A stretch of DNA of 64,000 nucleotides, taken from assembly GCA_015478775.1 (NCBI GenBank), contig JADMKP010000010.1:48493-112492 (forward strand). Direction: 5' to 3'. Numbering within the stretch: position 1 is the first letter of the stretch; the number at the start of each line of letters is the position of its first letter. Made by a program: the position numbers and the translations under genes. The DNA comes from Fermentimonas sp. (GTDB taxonomy: Bacteria; Bacteroidota; Bacteroidia; Bacteroidales; Dysgonomonadaceae). Positions 41,336 through 50,284 of this stretch are shown here, piece by piece. Under the pieces are notes generated by a model. The model saw only the letters and a list, made by a program, of their open reading frames with translations. It did not search any database and was not told the origin of the DNA.

Positions 41336-42871
41336 TTAGAAATCGTTCACATAATTATCGATATAAGTGGCTCTGCCGTTTAACCAAGTTTTTAATTGGT
41401 TTATTTTTAATGAATAATTTAAAGTTCCTGGAAAATCGGGAACAACACTCCATACTTGATAATCTTTTGCTTGAGATTCGGTAAGATGTGCAGAGTAGAA
41501 ATCTACATACTCAAGTAGTGGTTCCATACTTTCGGTACTGAATTTTTGCCATATCTCTTTGTATAATGCTTTTACTTCGGGATCTTCCATAATTCTGGTG
41601 AAGAAATAATAGCCCTTAGAGTTTGGGGTGATAAGTTTGAATAAAGGTGTGTTAAAACTTTGAAAGTGAATGCGATTTCCCTCATAACCGAATGCCCAAT
41701 CGAAATCCCAAATAGGGCCCATAAAATATTTACCCGTTTCATCTTTATGCATATATGTGCTCTTGGGGTGATTAATTTCCATGTTATGAGTTAAATCGAA
41801 TACAATAAGAAATTTAACTAACGATTGAATATCGATATAATTCTTATAATTGCTGTTTGGAAATTGATCTGATGCTATTGCATCTTCGAGCTGATGGAAG
41901 TCGCTTTTTATATTATCGAATAATACTGCTGCCTCTTCAGTGCTGAAATCATCTAAATCTGGGTCTTTTATCATAATAGGCAATGCATAATTGTTGGAAA
42001 GAAACTGATAATCTTCATCGAAATTTCCATCTATTTCTAGTAAAACACCTTTTTCTTTGTGGATATCAACTCTACTTGAAGACCTCTCAACCTGCTCTGT
42101 AAGCATGTAGCTACCGACATATTTACCATTTAATGTTAAATCTACGGGAATTGCATGATTTGTATATTTTAAATCTAATAGATCACCTATTTTAAATGCT
42201 ACTGCATTTAGCATCAGTGTGGGATCTATTATATTAGCTAATAATACCCAATCTTTCTCTTCTGCTAGTCCTAATATAACCGCATCTTCATCTAATTTCA
42301 ATCTATAAGGTTTTTTAGGTAAAACCCATGTTGTATTTCCTCTACCTCTAATGCGGGTTTTCCCTGTAAAATCTTCTCCCCAACCATTTGCGGTTATTTC
42401 TATATCAGCATTTATATAATCATCTTTTGAAACAATATCAGCATTTTGTTCTGTAACGATATTAATGTGAGGAATGGGAGAAGTCCAATTAAATTTTAAT
42501 GTGTATGTTTCGGTTATTTTTCCACTTTCAGAAACCAAGGTATAGGTCACGGGTTTGGAGAAATCATTGATAGTAACGTTACTTGTTTGCTCAATTCCGT
42601 TTACAGTAACTTTAGAAGCGTTGGTCACAAAAGTTGCTATTAGATTCTTTGTAATGGAAGGAATAGTCACCTCTATTTGCTTATCAGTAATTACAGCATT
42701 ATAAGCCTTTGATAAAAGCTTATTGTTCTCATCTTTGAAGCTAAATGAAGTTAATGCGAGAGCAGGTTCATCCTTTGGTTCTTCGAAAATTTCTCTTTCA
42801 TCCTCACAACTTATTAGGAAAGATGATAATAATATGACTAATGAAAGGAGATTGAAATCAATTTTTTTCAT
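41336..42871 (-). CDS. CotH kinase-family lipoprotein
   Basis: The 511-residue protein has a lipoprotein signal (Cys22 in 'SFLISCEDE'). A beta-sandwich domain follows ('FKDENNKLLSKAYNAVITDK', 'FSKPVTYTLVSESGKI'). The CotH domain has 'KTRIRGRGNTTWVLPKKPY', 'KDWVLLANIIDPTLMLNAVA' and the catalytic 'GPIWDFDWAFGY'. Characterised CotH proteins are secreted atypical protein kinases. Here the protein should sit on the cell surface or in the periplasm; its target is unknown. It is a single gene. Confidence 0.88.
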   Translation of the reverse strand: MKKIDFNLLSLVILLSSFLISCEDEREIFEEPKDEPALALTSFSFKDENNKLLSKAYNAVITDKQIEVTIPSITKNLIATFVTNASKVTVNGIEQTSNVTINDFSKPVTYTLVSESGKITETYTLKFNWTSPIPHINIVTEQNADIVSKDDYINADIEITANGWGEDFTGKTRIRGRGNTTWVLPKKPYRLKLDEDAVILGLAEEKDWVLLANIIDPTLMLNAVAFKIGDLLDLKYTNHAIPVDLTLNGKYVGSYMLTEQVERSSSRVDIHKEKGVLLEIDGNFDEDYQFLSNNYALPIMIKDPDLDDFSTEEAAVLFDNIKSDFHQLEDAIASDQFPNSNYKNYIDIQSLVKFLIVFDLTHNMEINHPKSTYMHKDETGKYFMGPIWDFDWAFGYEGNRIHFQSFNTPLFKLITPNSKGYYFFTRIMEDPEVKALYKEIWQKFSTESMEPLLEYVDFYSAHLTESQAKDYQVWSVVPDFPGTLNYSLKINQLKTWLNGRATYIDNYVNDF

Positions 42872-43131
42872 ATCTATGCATTTTTAAACCTTAATTAATA
42901 TTGCACAAATATAATAAAGAAATTAGAAATATCACAAAAAAAACACTTTTTTAGCGGAAAATATTGTTTTTAAGACAATTATATTTATCAACTTAGTTTC
43001 TATATGTTAATTTAACAACTGGTTTTTTTTAATTTTATAATCTAAAGCTTATGAATTATAGTTGATGTTAAAATCAGTATAAAAAAAAGATATAAATTTG
43101 TTCATAAACAAAATGTAATTGAAATAATTTT
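42872..43131. other. AT-rich intergenic region
   Basis: No gene, hairpin or clear promoter box was noticed, apart from long A- and T-tracts between the CotH start and the terminator of the next gene. Confidence 0.35.
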
Positions 43132-43167
43132 AAAAAACCCGCAAAGCAAGATTAACTGCTTTGCGGG
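43132..43167 (-). terminator. Rho-independent terminator of the saccharopine-dehydrogenase-like gene
   Basis: On the reverse strand CCCGCAAAGCA pairs with TGCTTTGCGGG around an 8-nt loop, followed by a run of six T. It lies 41 nt after the stop at 43208. Confidence 0.88.
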
Positions 43168-43207
43168 AAATATGTATGTAAATTATTTCGTTATATAGCT
43201 AATACTA

Positions 43208-44410
43208 TTACAATTCTAAGTCGATATCGAACAGTTCATGCCAAGGAAGTCCTTGCTTATTTAATTGCTCCATAAATGGATCGGGATTGAATTCCTCAAC
43301 ATTAAATACACCCGGCTTTTTCCATAAACCTTGCATAAACATTAGGGCACCAATTGTTGCGGGAACACCTGTCGTGTAACTCACACCCTGTGCACCTGTT
43401 TCTTTATATGCTTCTTCGTGGCTGCAATTGTTGTAAATATAATATGTGCTCTCTTTGCCATCTTTAATGCCTCTGATGCGACAACCAATGGAGGTTTGAC
43501 CAACATAGTTTTCGCCAAGTTCTCCCGGATCGGGAAGTACAGCTTTTAGGAATTGAATAGGTACAATTTTCTGACCATTATATTCAACTTCATCAATTCG
43601 AGCCATTCCAATATTTTGAATTACTCTCAGGTGAGTAAGATACTCCTGACCGAATGTCATCCAGAATCGTGCACGTTTTAGGGTAGGGTAGTTTTTTACA
43701 AGTGACTCCAGCTCTTCGTGATATATTACATACGATTCTTTTGGTCCAATTTCGGGGTAGGTGAGTGGTTTATGAATTTCATGCGGTTCTGTTTCAATCC
43801 ATTCTCCATTTTCCCAATATTTGCCTTTTTGAGTAACTTCACGAATATTGATTTCGGGATTGAAGTTTGTGGCAAATGCTTTACCGTGATCTCCGGCATT
43901 ACAGTCAACAATATCCAGGTAATGAATCTCGTCGAAGTGATGTTTTGCTGCATGAGCAGTAAAAACACTGGTTACACCAGGATCAAATCCACAACCCAAT
44001 ATAGCTGTTAGTCCGGCCTTTTCAAATCTTTCTTTATATGCCCATTGCCATTTATATTCGAATTTAGCTTCGTCTTTTGGTTCATAGTTAGCAGTATCAA
44101 GATAATTGACACCTGCTTCTAGACAGGCATCCATAATTGTAAGATCTTGATATGGCAATGCCACATTTATTACTATTTCTGGTTTAAACTCATTCATAAG
44201 TGTTACCAGTTCGGGCACATTGTCTGCATCAACTCTTGCTGTTTTAATAGTTATGCCGGTGCGTTTTTTTACATCAGTAGCAATTACATCGCATTTACTT
44301 TTTGTGCGACTGGCAAGCATTATATCAGTGAATACTGAGCTATTCTGTGCAACTTTATTGGCAACCACCGTACCTACACCTCCGGCACCTATAATAAGTA
44401 CTTTTCCCAT
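43208..44410 (-). CDS. Saccharopine dehydrogenase-family enzyme (carboxynorspermidine synthase-like)
   Basis: The 400-residue enzyme begins with a Rossmann nucleotide site 'MGKVLIIGAGGVGTVVANKV'. It continues with 'VINVALPYQDLTIMDACLEA', 'AILGCGFDPGVTSVFTAHA' and 'DIVDCNAGDHGKAFATNFNP'. Length and motifs match the Bacteroidota proteins annotated as carboxynorspermidine synthase, which makes carboxy(nor)spermidine from a diamine and aspartate semialdehyde with NADPH. A lysine-pathway role is less likely, since the conserved 'GFDPGVT' form is typical of the polyamine branch. No decarboxylase partner is adjacent. Confidence 0.83.
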   Translation of the reverse strand: MGKVLIIGAGGVGTVVANKVAQNSSVFTDIMLASRTKSKCDVIATDVKKRTGITIKTARVDADNVPELVTLMNEFKPEIVINVALPYQDLTIMDACLEAGVNYLDTANYEPKDEAKFEYKWQWAYKERFEKAGLTAILGCGFDPGVTSVFTAHAAKHHFDEIHYLDIVDCNAGDHGKAFATNFNPEINIREVTQKGKYWENGEWIETEPHEIHKPLTYPEIGPKESYVIYHEELESLVKNYPTLKRARFWMTFGQEYLTHLRVIQNIGMARIDEVEYNGQKIVPIQFLKAVLPDPGELGENYVGQTSIGCRIRGIKDGKESTYYIYNNCSHEEAYKETGAQGVSYTTGVPATIGALMFMQGLWKKPGVFNVEEFNPDPFMEQLNKQGLPWHELFDIDLEL

Positions 44411-44560
44411 ATTTATGACTTGTTATAATATTAAATATTTATCATTACAAATCTACATAAAAAAAATGAAACGAGTGAGCAAAAAAAAGTGCATTAAACA
44501 GAAATACCAAACAAGTACTTTAAACAGATGTACTAAACAGAAAAGAATAGTTGTAGCTTA

Positions 44561-44592
44561 TTTTTTAGTTAAAATCAAAATTTGTATATTTG
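44561..44592 (+). promoter_or_regulatory. Bacteroidota-type promoter for the MscS-like gene
   Basis: TATATTTG at 44585-44592 matches the -7 consensus, with TTTT (44561-44564) 20 nt upstream in the -33 position (3 of 4). The ATG follows 40 nt later. Confidence 0.55.
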
Positions 44593-44632
44593 TAGTAATC
44601 ATATAATTTGTAATTAATGAACTTGTAACAAT

Positions 44633-45901
44633 ATGAATGAAGAAAATATAGAGCAAATTTCGCGCTCTACAAGTGCAATAAGTGAATGGTCCTTTAATTT
44701 CCTTAGCAACATGGGTATTGCCGATAACTGGGTAAAATACATAAACATGGTGCTACTAGCAGTGGCATTGATTTTAGTGGTATTTATTGTACAGTTTGTT
44801 ACTCGAAGAATTTTGCAAATGGTTTTAAACAGATCGTCAAAGATTACAGGAATGCCAATACTACACCATTTATCTCGTAGACGCTTCCCACACTTTTTGG
44901 CAATGATTATACCCTTTAGCATAGTTAAGGGTTCCATTCCAATTGTTTTTGATCAATTTCCCAGGCTGATGGTTGTTATGGATAAGCTGGCAGATATATA
45001 TCTGATTTTTTATCTGATATGGCTTATAATGTCAATTATAAATGCAGCTTCGGATACACTAAGATTGAAACCTAGCTTGAAAGATAAACCTCTGGATAGC
45101 TATGTACAAGTTATTAAAATAATATTTTATATATTTGGATTTGTTATTCTATTTTCGGTATTAACTGGACAAGAAACGGGTGTTGTTCTTGCAGGACTGG
45201 GTGCAGGGTCGGCCATAACAATGCTTATTTTTAAAGACTCCATTTTAGGGTTTGTAGCCAGTTTGCAAGTGAGTGCAAATGATATGGTGCGAATTGGGGA
45301 CTGGATTACTATGCCAAAGTATGGTGCCGATGGAGACGTTACACAGATAACTCTTACCACGGTGAAAGTTAGGAATTTTGATAAAACAATCACTACATTA
45401 CCTCCATATGCGCTTGTATCGGATTCGTTTCAGAACTGGCGTGGTATGCAAGAAATAGGGGGGAGAAGGTTAAAAAGATCGGTACATATTAAACAGGGCA
45501 CTATAAGGTTTGTGAAGCCTGAAGAAATTGAGAATTTACAGAAGATTGAATATATTTCGGACCATGTGAAGAGTAGAATTATAGAAATAGATAATTATAA
45601 TAAAGAGCACTCTATAGATAAATCGCTCTTGATTAATGGACGCAATTTAACTAATATAGGGCTATATAGACAGTATATTTATAATTATCTAAAGAGTCAT
45701 CCTAATGTACATAAAGAATTATTACTAATTGTGAGGCAATTGCAACCAAATGAAAAAGGTATGCCTTTAGAATTATACTTTTTTACTGCAACAACTGTAT
45801 GGGTGGAGTATGAAGCTATTGTTTCTGATATATTTGATCATATAACGGCAGCAGCAACATATTTTGATCTTGAGCTTTTTGAAGATCTTTCTAACGATTA
45901 A
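44633..45901 (+). CDS. MscS-family mechanosensitive channel (YbdG-like)
   Basis: The 422-residue protein has five membrane helices in its first 190 residues. The MscS pore helix is 'VVLAGLGAGSAITMLIFKDS', followed by the beta domain 'VGDWITMP'-type segment (read as 'VRIGDWITMPKYGADGDV') and 'VRNFDKTITTLPPYALV'. An insertion in the beta domain and a 100-residue C-terminal domain are like those of E. coli YbdG. Such channels release solutes on hypo-osmotic shock. It is a single gene. Confidence 0.9.
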   Translation: MNEENIEQISRSTSAISEWSFNFLSNMGIADNWVKYINMVLLAVALILVVFIVQFVTRRILQMVLNRSSKITGMPILHHLSRRRFPHFLAMIIPFSIVKGSIPIVFDQFPRLMVVMDKLADIYLIFYLIWLIMSIINAASDTLRLKPSLKDKPLDSYVQVIKIIFYIFGFVILFSVLTGQETGVVLAGLGAGSAITMLIFKDSILGFVASLQVSANDMVRIGDWITMPKYGADGDVTQITLTTVKVRNFDKTITTLPPYALVSDSFQNWRGMQEIGGRRLKRSVHIKQGTIRFVKPEEIENLQKIEYISDHVKSRIIEIDNYNKEHSIDKSLLINGRNLTNIGLYRQYIYNYLKSHPNVHKELLLIVRQLQPNEKGMPLELYFFTATTVWVEYEAIVSDIFDHITAAATYFDLELFEDLSND

Positions 45902-46046
45902 GATTATAATATTATTATCTTTTAGCAACCTTTTTAATCATTCTTTGTTTATATTACATTGACTAAGAAGAGGTGATTTTTATGAATTATATTTCCTACC
46001 TTTGTTTACATGAAAAATTGATTGTATAATTATCAACATAAATATA

Positions 46047-47129
46047 ATGAATAAAATATATAGTGTTTTTACAGGTACAGGCAGTTACGTTCCGACTAAA
46101 CAAATTAAGAATGATTTTTTTAATTCTTATGAGTTTTTTGATTCTACCGGAGAAAAATTGCCTACTCTAAATGATGATATAACGAAAAAGTTTGAAGAGA
46201 TTACAACTATAGCTGAGAGAAGATATGCTGAGGATAATGAATCTACAAGCGATTTAGCACTAATTGCTTCACAAAGGGCTATTGAAGCTGCGGGTATTGA
46301 TAAAGAAGATCTAGACTATATAATTTTTGCACATAATTTTGGTGAAACAAAGGTTGATAATATTGCTATTGATATAGTGCCTTCTATGGCAGCGCGTTTA
46401 AAAAATAAACTAGGAATAGCCAACCCCAGTGCTGTGGCATATGATTTATTGTTTGGTTGTCCGGGTTGGGTTCAGGCGGTAATTCAAGCCGATTATTATA
46501 TACGGTCTGGAGATGCTAAGAAAATACTTGTTGTTGGGGCCGACGTTTTATCACGTATAGCGGATCCGCACGACCGTGATAGTATGATATATGCAGATGG
46601 TGCGGGTGCCGCAGTTATGGAAGCCAGAGAAAGCGATACTCCGATTGGTATACTTGGACATAATACTAGAAGTGATGCATTAGATTACGCATATATGCTT
46701 CGGATGGGAAACTCTTATAATCCAGAACTAGCTAAAAAAGGTGATCACTACCTTAAAATGAACGGTCGCCGCTTATATCAATATGCATTGGAAAATGTTC
46801 CTAAAGCAATAAAGGCTGGACTAGATAAATTGAATATGAACATTAGAGATATAGATAAAGTATTAATTCATCAGGCCAATGGTAAAATGGATGATGCCAT
46901 ACTTTACAGATTATTTAAACTTTATGGCATAAAAGAGGTTCCTGAGTCTATTATGCCAATGACTATATCGTGGCTGGGCAACTCATCGGTTGCAACTGTA
47001 CCAACACTTCTAGACCTGTTGACGCGCAATGAGCTGGATGAACATCAATTAAATAGTAATAATAATATAGTTTTGGCATCGGTTGGTGCCGGTATGAATA
47101 TTAATAGTATAATATATCGACTGCCCTAA
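46047..47129 (+). CDS. 3-oxoacyl-ACP synthase III family protein (FabH-like)
   Basis: The 360-residue protein has the FabH fold and the catalytic triad Cys in 'LLFGCPGWVQAV', His in 'LIHQANGKMDDAIL' and Asn in 'SVGAGMNINSII'. It differs from housekeeping FabH by an N-terminal insertion ('FNSYEFFDSTGEKLPTLNDD') and the length. It may start a special acyl chain or act in a secondary pathway; in many Bacteroidota it is a stand-alone gene as here. A TACCTTTG at 45997-46004 could be its -7 box. Its stop overlaps that of the convergent GNAT gene by 4 nt. Confidence 0.85.
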   Translation: MNKIYSVFTGTGSYVPTKQIKNDFFNSYEFFDSTGEKLPTLNDDITKKFEEITTIAERRYAEDNESTSDLALIASQRAIEAAGIDKEDLDYIIFAHNFGETKVDNIAIDIVPSMAARLKNKLGIANPSAVAYDLLFGCPGWVQAVIQADYYIRSGDAKKILVVGADVLSRIADPHDRDSMIYADGAGAAVMEARESDTPIGILGHNTRSDALDYAYMLRMGNSYNPELAKKGDHYLKMNGRRLYQYALENVPKAIKAGLDKLNMNIRDIDKVLIHQANGKMDDAILYRLFKLYGIKEVPESIMPMTISWLGNSSVATVPTLLDLLTRNELDEHQLNSNNNIVLASVGAGMNINSIIYRLP

Positions 47130-47554
47130 ATAAAGAGCCTATACATATTGGAATCTCTTTTTTGGAATCCCAATTTAAGATATAGATTATTAGCGGCCTC
47201 TCTCCATGGACTTGAAGAGAGGTCTACTTTTTCTGCCTGATTCTCTTGTGCTATGTTTATGGCATGCCATATTAGTGCAGTTGCAACGCCTTTGCCACGT
47301 GCTTCGTCACTGACAATTACATCTTCAATCCAAGCTTTAATACCTGAAGGAACCTTGTAAAACACCAAGGTGAGTGTGCCTAGAATAACATCTCCATCTT
47401 TTGCTATAAGAAGATGATTATTTGAAAAACTTATCACTCTTTCGAGATCTTCTGTAGTTGGAACTCTATCTTTTTCGTTAGTTAATTCTGGTATAAAATA
47501 TTGAAAGGCCTCTAGTATTTTATCGTTTATTTCAGTTACTCTTTCTATATACAT
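47126..47554 (-). CDS. GNAT family N-acetyltransferase
   Basis: The 142-residue single-domain GNAT shows 'AWIEDVIVSDEARGKGVATALIWHAI', with the acetyl-CoA loop (R/Q)xxGxG/A as 'ARGKGVA'. It ends with 'AANNLYLKLGFQKRDSNMYR'. The substrate is unknown. It is convergent with the FabH-like gene and overlaps its stop. Confidence 0.87.
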   Translation of the reverse strand: MYIERVTEINDKILEAFQYFIPELTNEKDRVPTTEDLERVISFSNNHLLIAKDGDVILGTLTLVFYKVPSGIKAWIEDVIVSDEARGKGVATALIWHAINIAQENQAEKVDLSSSPWREAANNLYLKLGFQKRDSNMYRLFI

Positions 47555-47749
47555 TATGTTTGCATTTACTTATTAGATGTTTCCCTAACAAAGTTAACCA
47601 AATAATGAAGTTTTAGTAAATCTGTTATATATCGTTTGCATATTATAGTGTATTAATATAATTGTTAACAATATGTTACTTTTTTAACTTTAAAGATTGA
47701 ATAAGCTGCTACATGTTTTTTATTAGGTTTAAATGGAAAATTAACTAAT

Positions 47750-48580
47750 CTACTTTTGCAGAATCTGATTAATTTCATTTATGATAAGTGGAAAAGCAGG
47801 ATATGTCATGCCATGGTCGTAACCCTGAAGCTCCAGCAAACGTGTATGTTCATGTCCTACAACTTTCATCATTCGAGCCAAATAAGCATTCTCTTCATAT
47901 CTTCCAAGCATTTCAAGCTCCCTGTCTCCTGTAATAAGTAAAAGGGGTGGTGCATCATTACGAACATGAAATAATGGTGCAAACTTATCAACAAGCGGTT
48001 GTGTATCTTTCAAACCCATCTCTTCTCGAATATTAAAATGGGTTATTGTTTGTCCGCTTAGTGGAATCAAGCCAGCAATTTTATTAGCATCAATATCATG
48101 TTTAAACAGATAGCTTTTATCTAATCCTATCATCATAGTTAGATAACCTCCAGCCGAATGACCCGATACAAAAATTTTAGAACTATCACCTCCAAAATCT
48201 TCAATATTCTTAAATACCCATGCAACAGCAGCAGCCGCATCTTCAATGTATGAAGGGGCTCCAATATGAGGCGAAAGACGATAATTTACTCCCACAATGC
48301 ACACCCCTTTATTTTTAAGGTATTCGGGTAATTCTTTGCTTCCACCAGTTAGACCGCCACCATGAAACCATACAATTGTTTTAAAATCCTTATCGTTTTC
48401 AGGATAATATATATCAAGTTTGCATCGATCTTCTATATATTTATCGCTGTTTATTATACTGTCTTCATAATAAGGAATGTCGTAAACAGTCTTATAACTA
48501 ATTTCTTGTGTGTGTGAAGTTAAAGTAATACTTAATAAAAATACTAGTATAATCAACTTGTTTTTTGTAATCATAATCAA
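47750..48580 (-). CDS. Exported alpha/beta hydrolase (esterase/lipase)
   Basis: The 276-residue protein has a Sec signal ('KLIILVFLLSITLTSHTQ'). It has a BD-FAE/HSL-type hydrolase fold: oxyanion motif 'VWFHGGGLTGGSKELPEYL', then 'GVNYRLSPH', the nucleophile in 'SGHSAGGYLTMM', and 'GYDHGMTYPAF' with the catalytic His. It likely de-esterifies carbohydrate or lipid esters in the periplasm. A second ATG at 48574 is an equally good start. Confidence 0.85.
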   Translation of the reverse strand: MIMITKNKLIILVFLLSITLTSHTQEISYKTVYDIPYYEDSIINSDKYIEDRCKLDIYYPENDKDFKTIVWFHGGGLTGGSKELPEYLKNKGVCIVGVNYRLSPHIGAPSYIEDAAAAVAWVFKNIEDFGGDSSKIFVSGHSAGGYLTMMIGLDKSYLFKHDIDANKIAGLIPLSGQTITHFNIREEMGLKDTQPLVDKFAPLFHVRNDAPPLLLITGDRELEMLGRYEENAYLARMMKVVGHEHTRLLELQGYDHGMTYPAFPLIINEINQILQK

Positions 48581-48643
48581 CAGTTTTCATTCTTATTTAT
48601 TCGTCAATTTGTCTATTTCTCGATTTCTCATTTTCTATAATTG

Positions 48644-48829
48644 TCAATGGCTAATTTTATCGAACCGCGCGGTACCCGATTTCATCCGTGTGCTTCCAGT
48701 TACATATTCAGGTCCTACTATAGGTTCAATTTTAATCTCTGCTTCCTTAGCTACATCAGAATCAGGATTACAACAAATAGCAGCAGTCAAGATTCCATTT
48801 TCTCGAGCTCTTCTCAATGCGGCAATAAC
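48644..48829 (-). pseudogene. murQ: MurNAc-6-phosphate etherase MurQ, internal remnant
   Basis: A reverse frame bounded by stops reads '[20 protein letters not shown]' followed by '[20 protein letters not shown]', '[14 protein letters not shown]' and 'RFDKISH'. The segment 'CNPDS...A...GPE..TGSTR.K.GTA' is the MurQ signature region behind the SIS domain. Both ends are missing: a stop precedes the Val and the conserved continuation after 'GTA' is lost. It lies 13 nt after the ampG stop on the same strand, the place expected in a muropeptide-recycling operon. Confidence 0.8.
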
Positions 48830-48841
48830 CTATCTATTTGA

Positions 48842-50173
48842 TCATTTTTGTGTTTTTGCCCCTAATTTATCTTCAATTAATTTGTTCTCCTTTTTAGCTC
48901 TTCCAAAGTCTTTATCAATTTTTATAAAAGGAATAATTAATAAAGTAGGAATGGTTGCAATCATAATAAAAATAAAGAAATTTAGATATCCGAGTTGCTC
49001 CTGAATCCACCCGGCTGCCATTCCCGGAAGCATCATACCAAGAGCCATAAATCCGGTACAAATTGAGTAATGCGCAGTTTTATGATCTCCCTGCGAGAAA
49101 TAAATCATAAACAGCATATAAGCAGTAAACCCAAATCCATATCCAAACTGCTCTGCTGCAATGGCAATATTAACCCACAAGAAGCTTTCGGGCTGATATA
49201 TAGAAAGTAGGAGATATGCAGCATTCGGAAGAGTTATAGCTAAAGCCATAGGCCATATCCAATACTTTAATCCTTTTTGAGATGCCAGAATGCCACCAAT
49301 AATACCACCAATAGTAAGTGCAACAACACCAACGGTACCGTAAGCAATTCCTGCATCCTGTGTTTGCAGACCCAATCCTCCAATTTCACGCGGATCGAGC
49401 AAGAAAGGATATGCAAGTTTAACCAGCATAGCTTCGGCAAGTCTGTAAACAAGAATAAAAGTTAATGCCAATACTATCCCTTTCTTATTGAAAAACGATT
49501 TAAAAGTATTGCCAAATTCCTTTATTACCTCGCTCGGGGTATTAGCAGCTTTACCGGTGTCGCTTATTGGGTAAGGCAGCACAAAACGGTGATATATAAA
49601 GAATGCGAGAAAAAGTCCCGCCATTATAAAAAATGTCAGACTCCAAGAGTATGGGATATTAGAAGTTGTTCTTTCGAAATAACCTGCAAGTATTATTAAA
49701 AAGCCCTGACCGGTTATTGAGGCAAGCCTATAAAATGTACTACGAATGCCTACAAAAAAAGATTGCTGTGATTCGTCAAGTGCAAGCATATAAAAACCAT
49801 CTGCCGCGATATCGTGTGTGGCTGAACTAAACGCCATTAGCCAGAAAAAAGCTAGCGTTGCCTGAAGATAAAATGGGGTAGGAAGTGTAAATGCAATCCC
49901 TGCCAAACCTGCCCCAATGAGAAGTTGCATTGAAATAATCCACCAACGCTTTGTTTTTAATATATCTACAAACGGACTCCAGATTGGTTTAATGACCCAT
50001 GGCAGATAAAGCCAGCTAGTGTAAAGTGCAATTTCGGTATTTGAAAGCCCAAATCTTTTGTACATAATTACCGAAATTGTCATAACAGCTATATATGGCA
50101 ATCCTTCAGCAAAATAAAGTGTAGGCACCCATGTCCATGGATTACGAAAGGTTTTTTGATTCTTGTTTTTCAT
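48842..50173 (-). CDS. ampG: AmpG-like muropeptide permease (MFS)
   Basis: The 443-residue protein has 12 predicted membrane helices. AmpG-family features are 'TLYFAEGLPYIAVMTISVIM', 'PWVIKPIWSPFVDILKTKRW' and 'FSSATHDIAADGFYMLAL' (with the family's Asp residues), plus a large cytoplasmic loop. It imports anhydro-muropeptides for recycling. The neighbours SpoIID-like (112 nt upstream) and the decayed murQ (downstream) support this over another MFS substrate. Confidence 0.88.
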   Translation of the reverse strand: MKNKNQKTFRNPWTWVPTLYFAEGLPYIAVMTISVIMYKRFGLSNTEIALYTSWLYLPWVIKPIWSPFVDILKTKRWWIISMQLLIGAGLAGIAFTLPTPFYLQATLAFFWLMAFSSATHDIAADGFYMLALDESQQSFFVGIRSTFYRLASITGQGFLIILAGYFERTTSNIPYSWSLTFFIMAGLFLAFFIYHRFVLPYPISDTGKAANTPSEVIKEFGNTFKSFFNKKGIVLALTFILVYRLAEAMLVKLAYPFLLDPREIGGLGLQTQDAGIAYGTVGVVALTIGGIIGGILASQKGLKYWIWPMALAITLPNAAYLLLSIYQPESFLWVNIAIAAEQFGYGFGFTAYMLFMIYFSQGDHKTAHYSICTGFMALGMMLPGMAAGWIQEQLGYLNFFIFIMIATIPTLLIIPFIKIDKDFGRAKKENKLIEDKLGAKTQK

Positions 50174-50284
50174 AATTAAGTTGTAAATATAATTTTTACA
50201 TTATATATTTATAAGCCAGGTAATTATAAGTAAACATATATTATTGTAACTATACATTCATATTAATGCTAATTATACTAACGT

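Noticed and set aside
48510..49004. Plus-strand ORF of 164 codons
   Set aside because: It is antisense to the hydrolase start, the murQ remnant and the ampG 3' end, which carry recognisable protein families.
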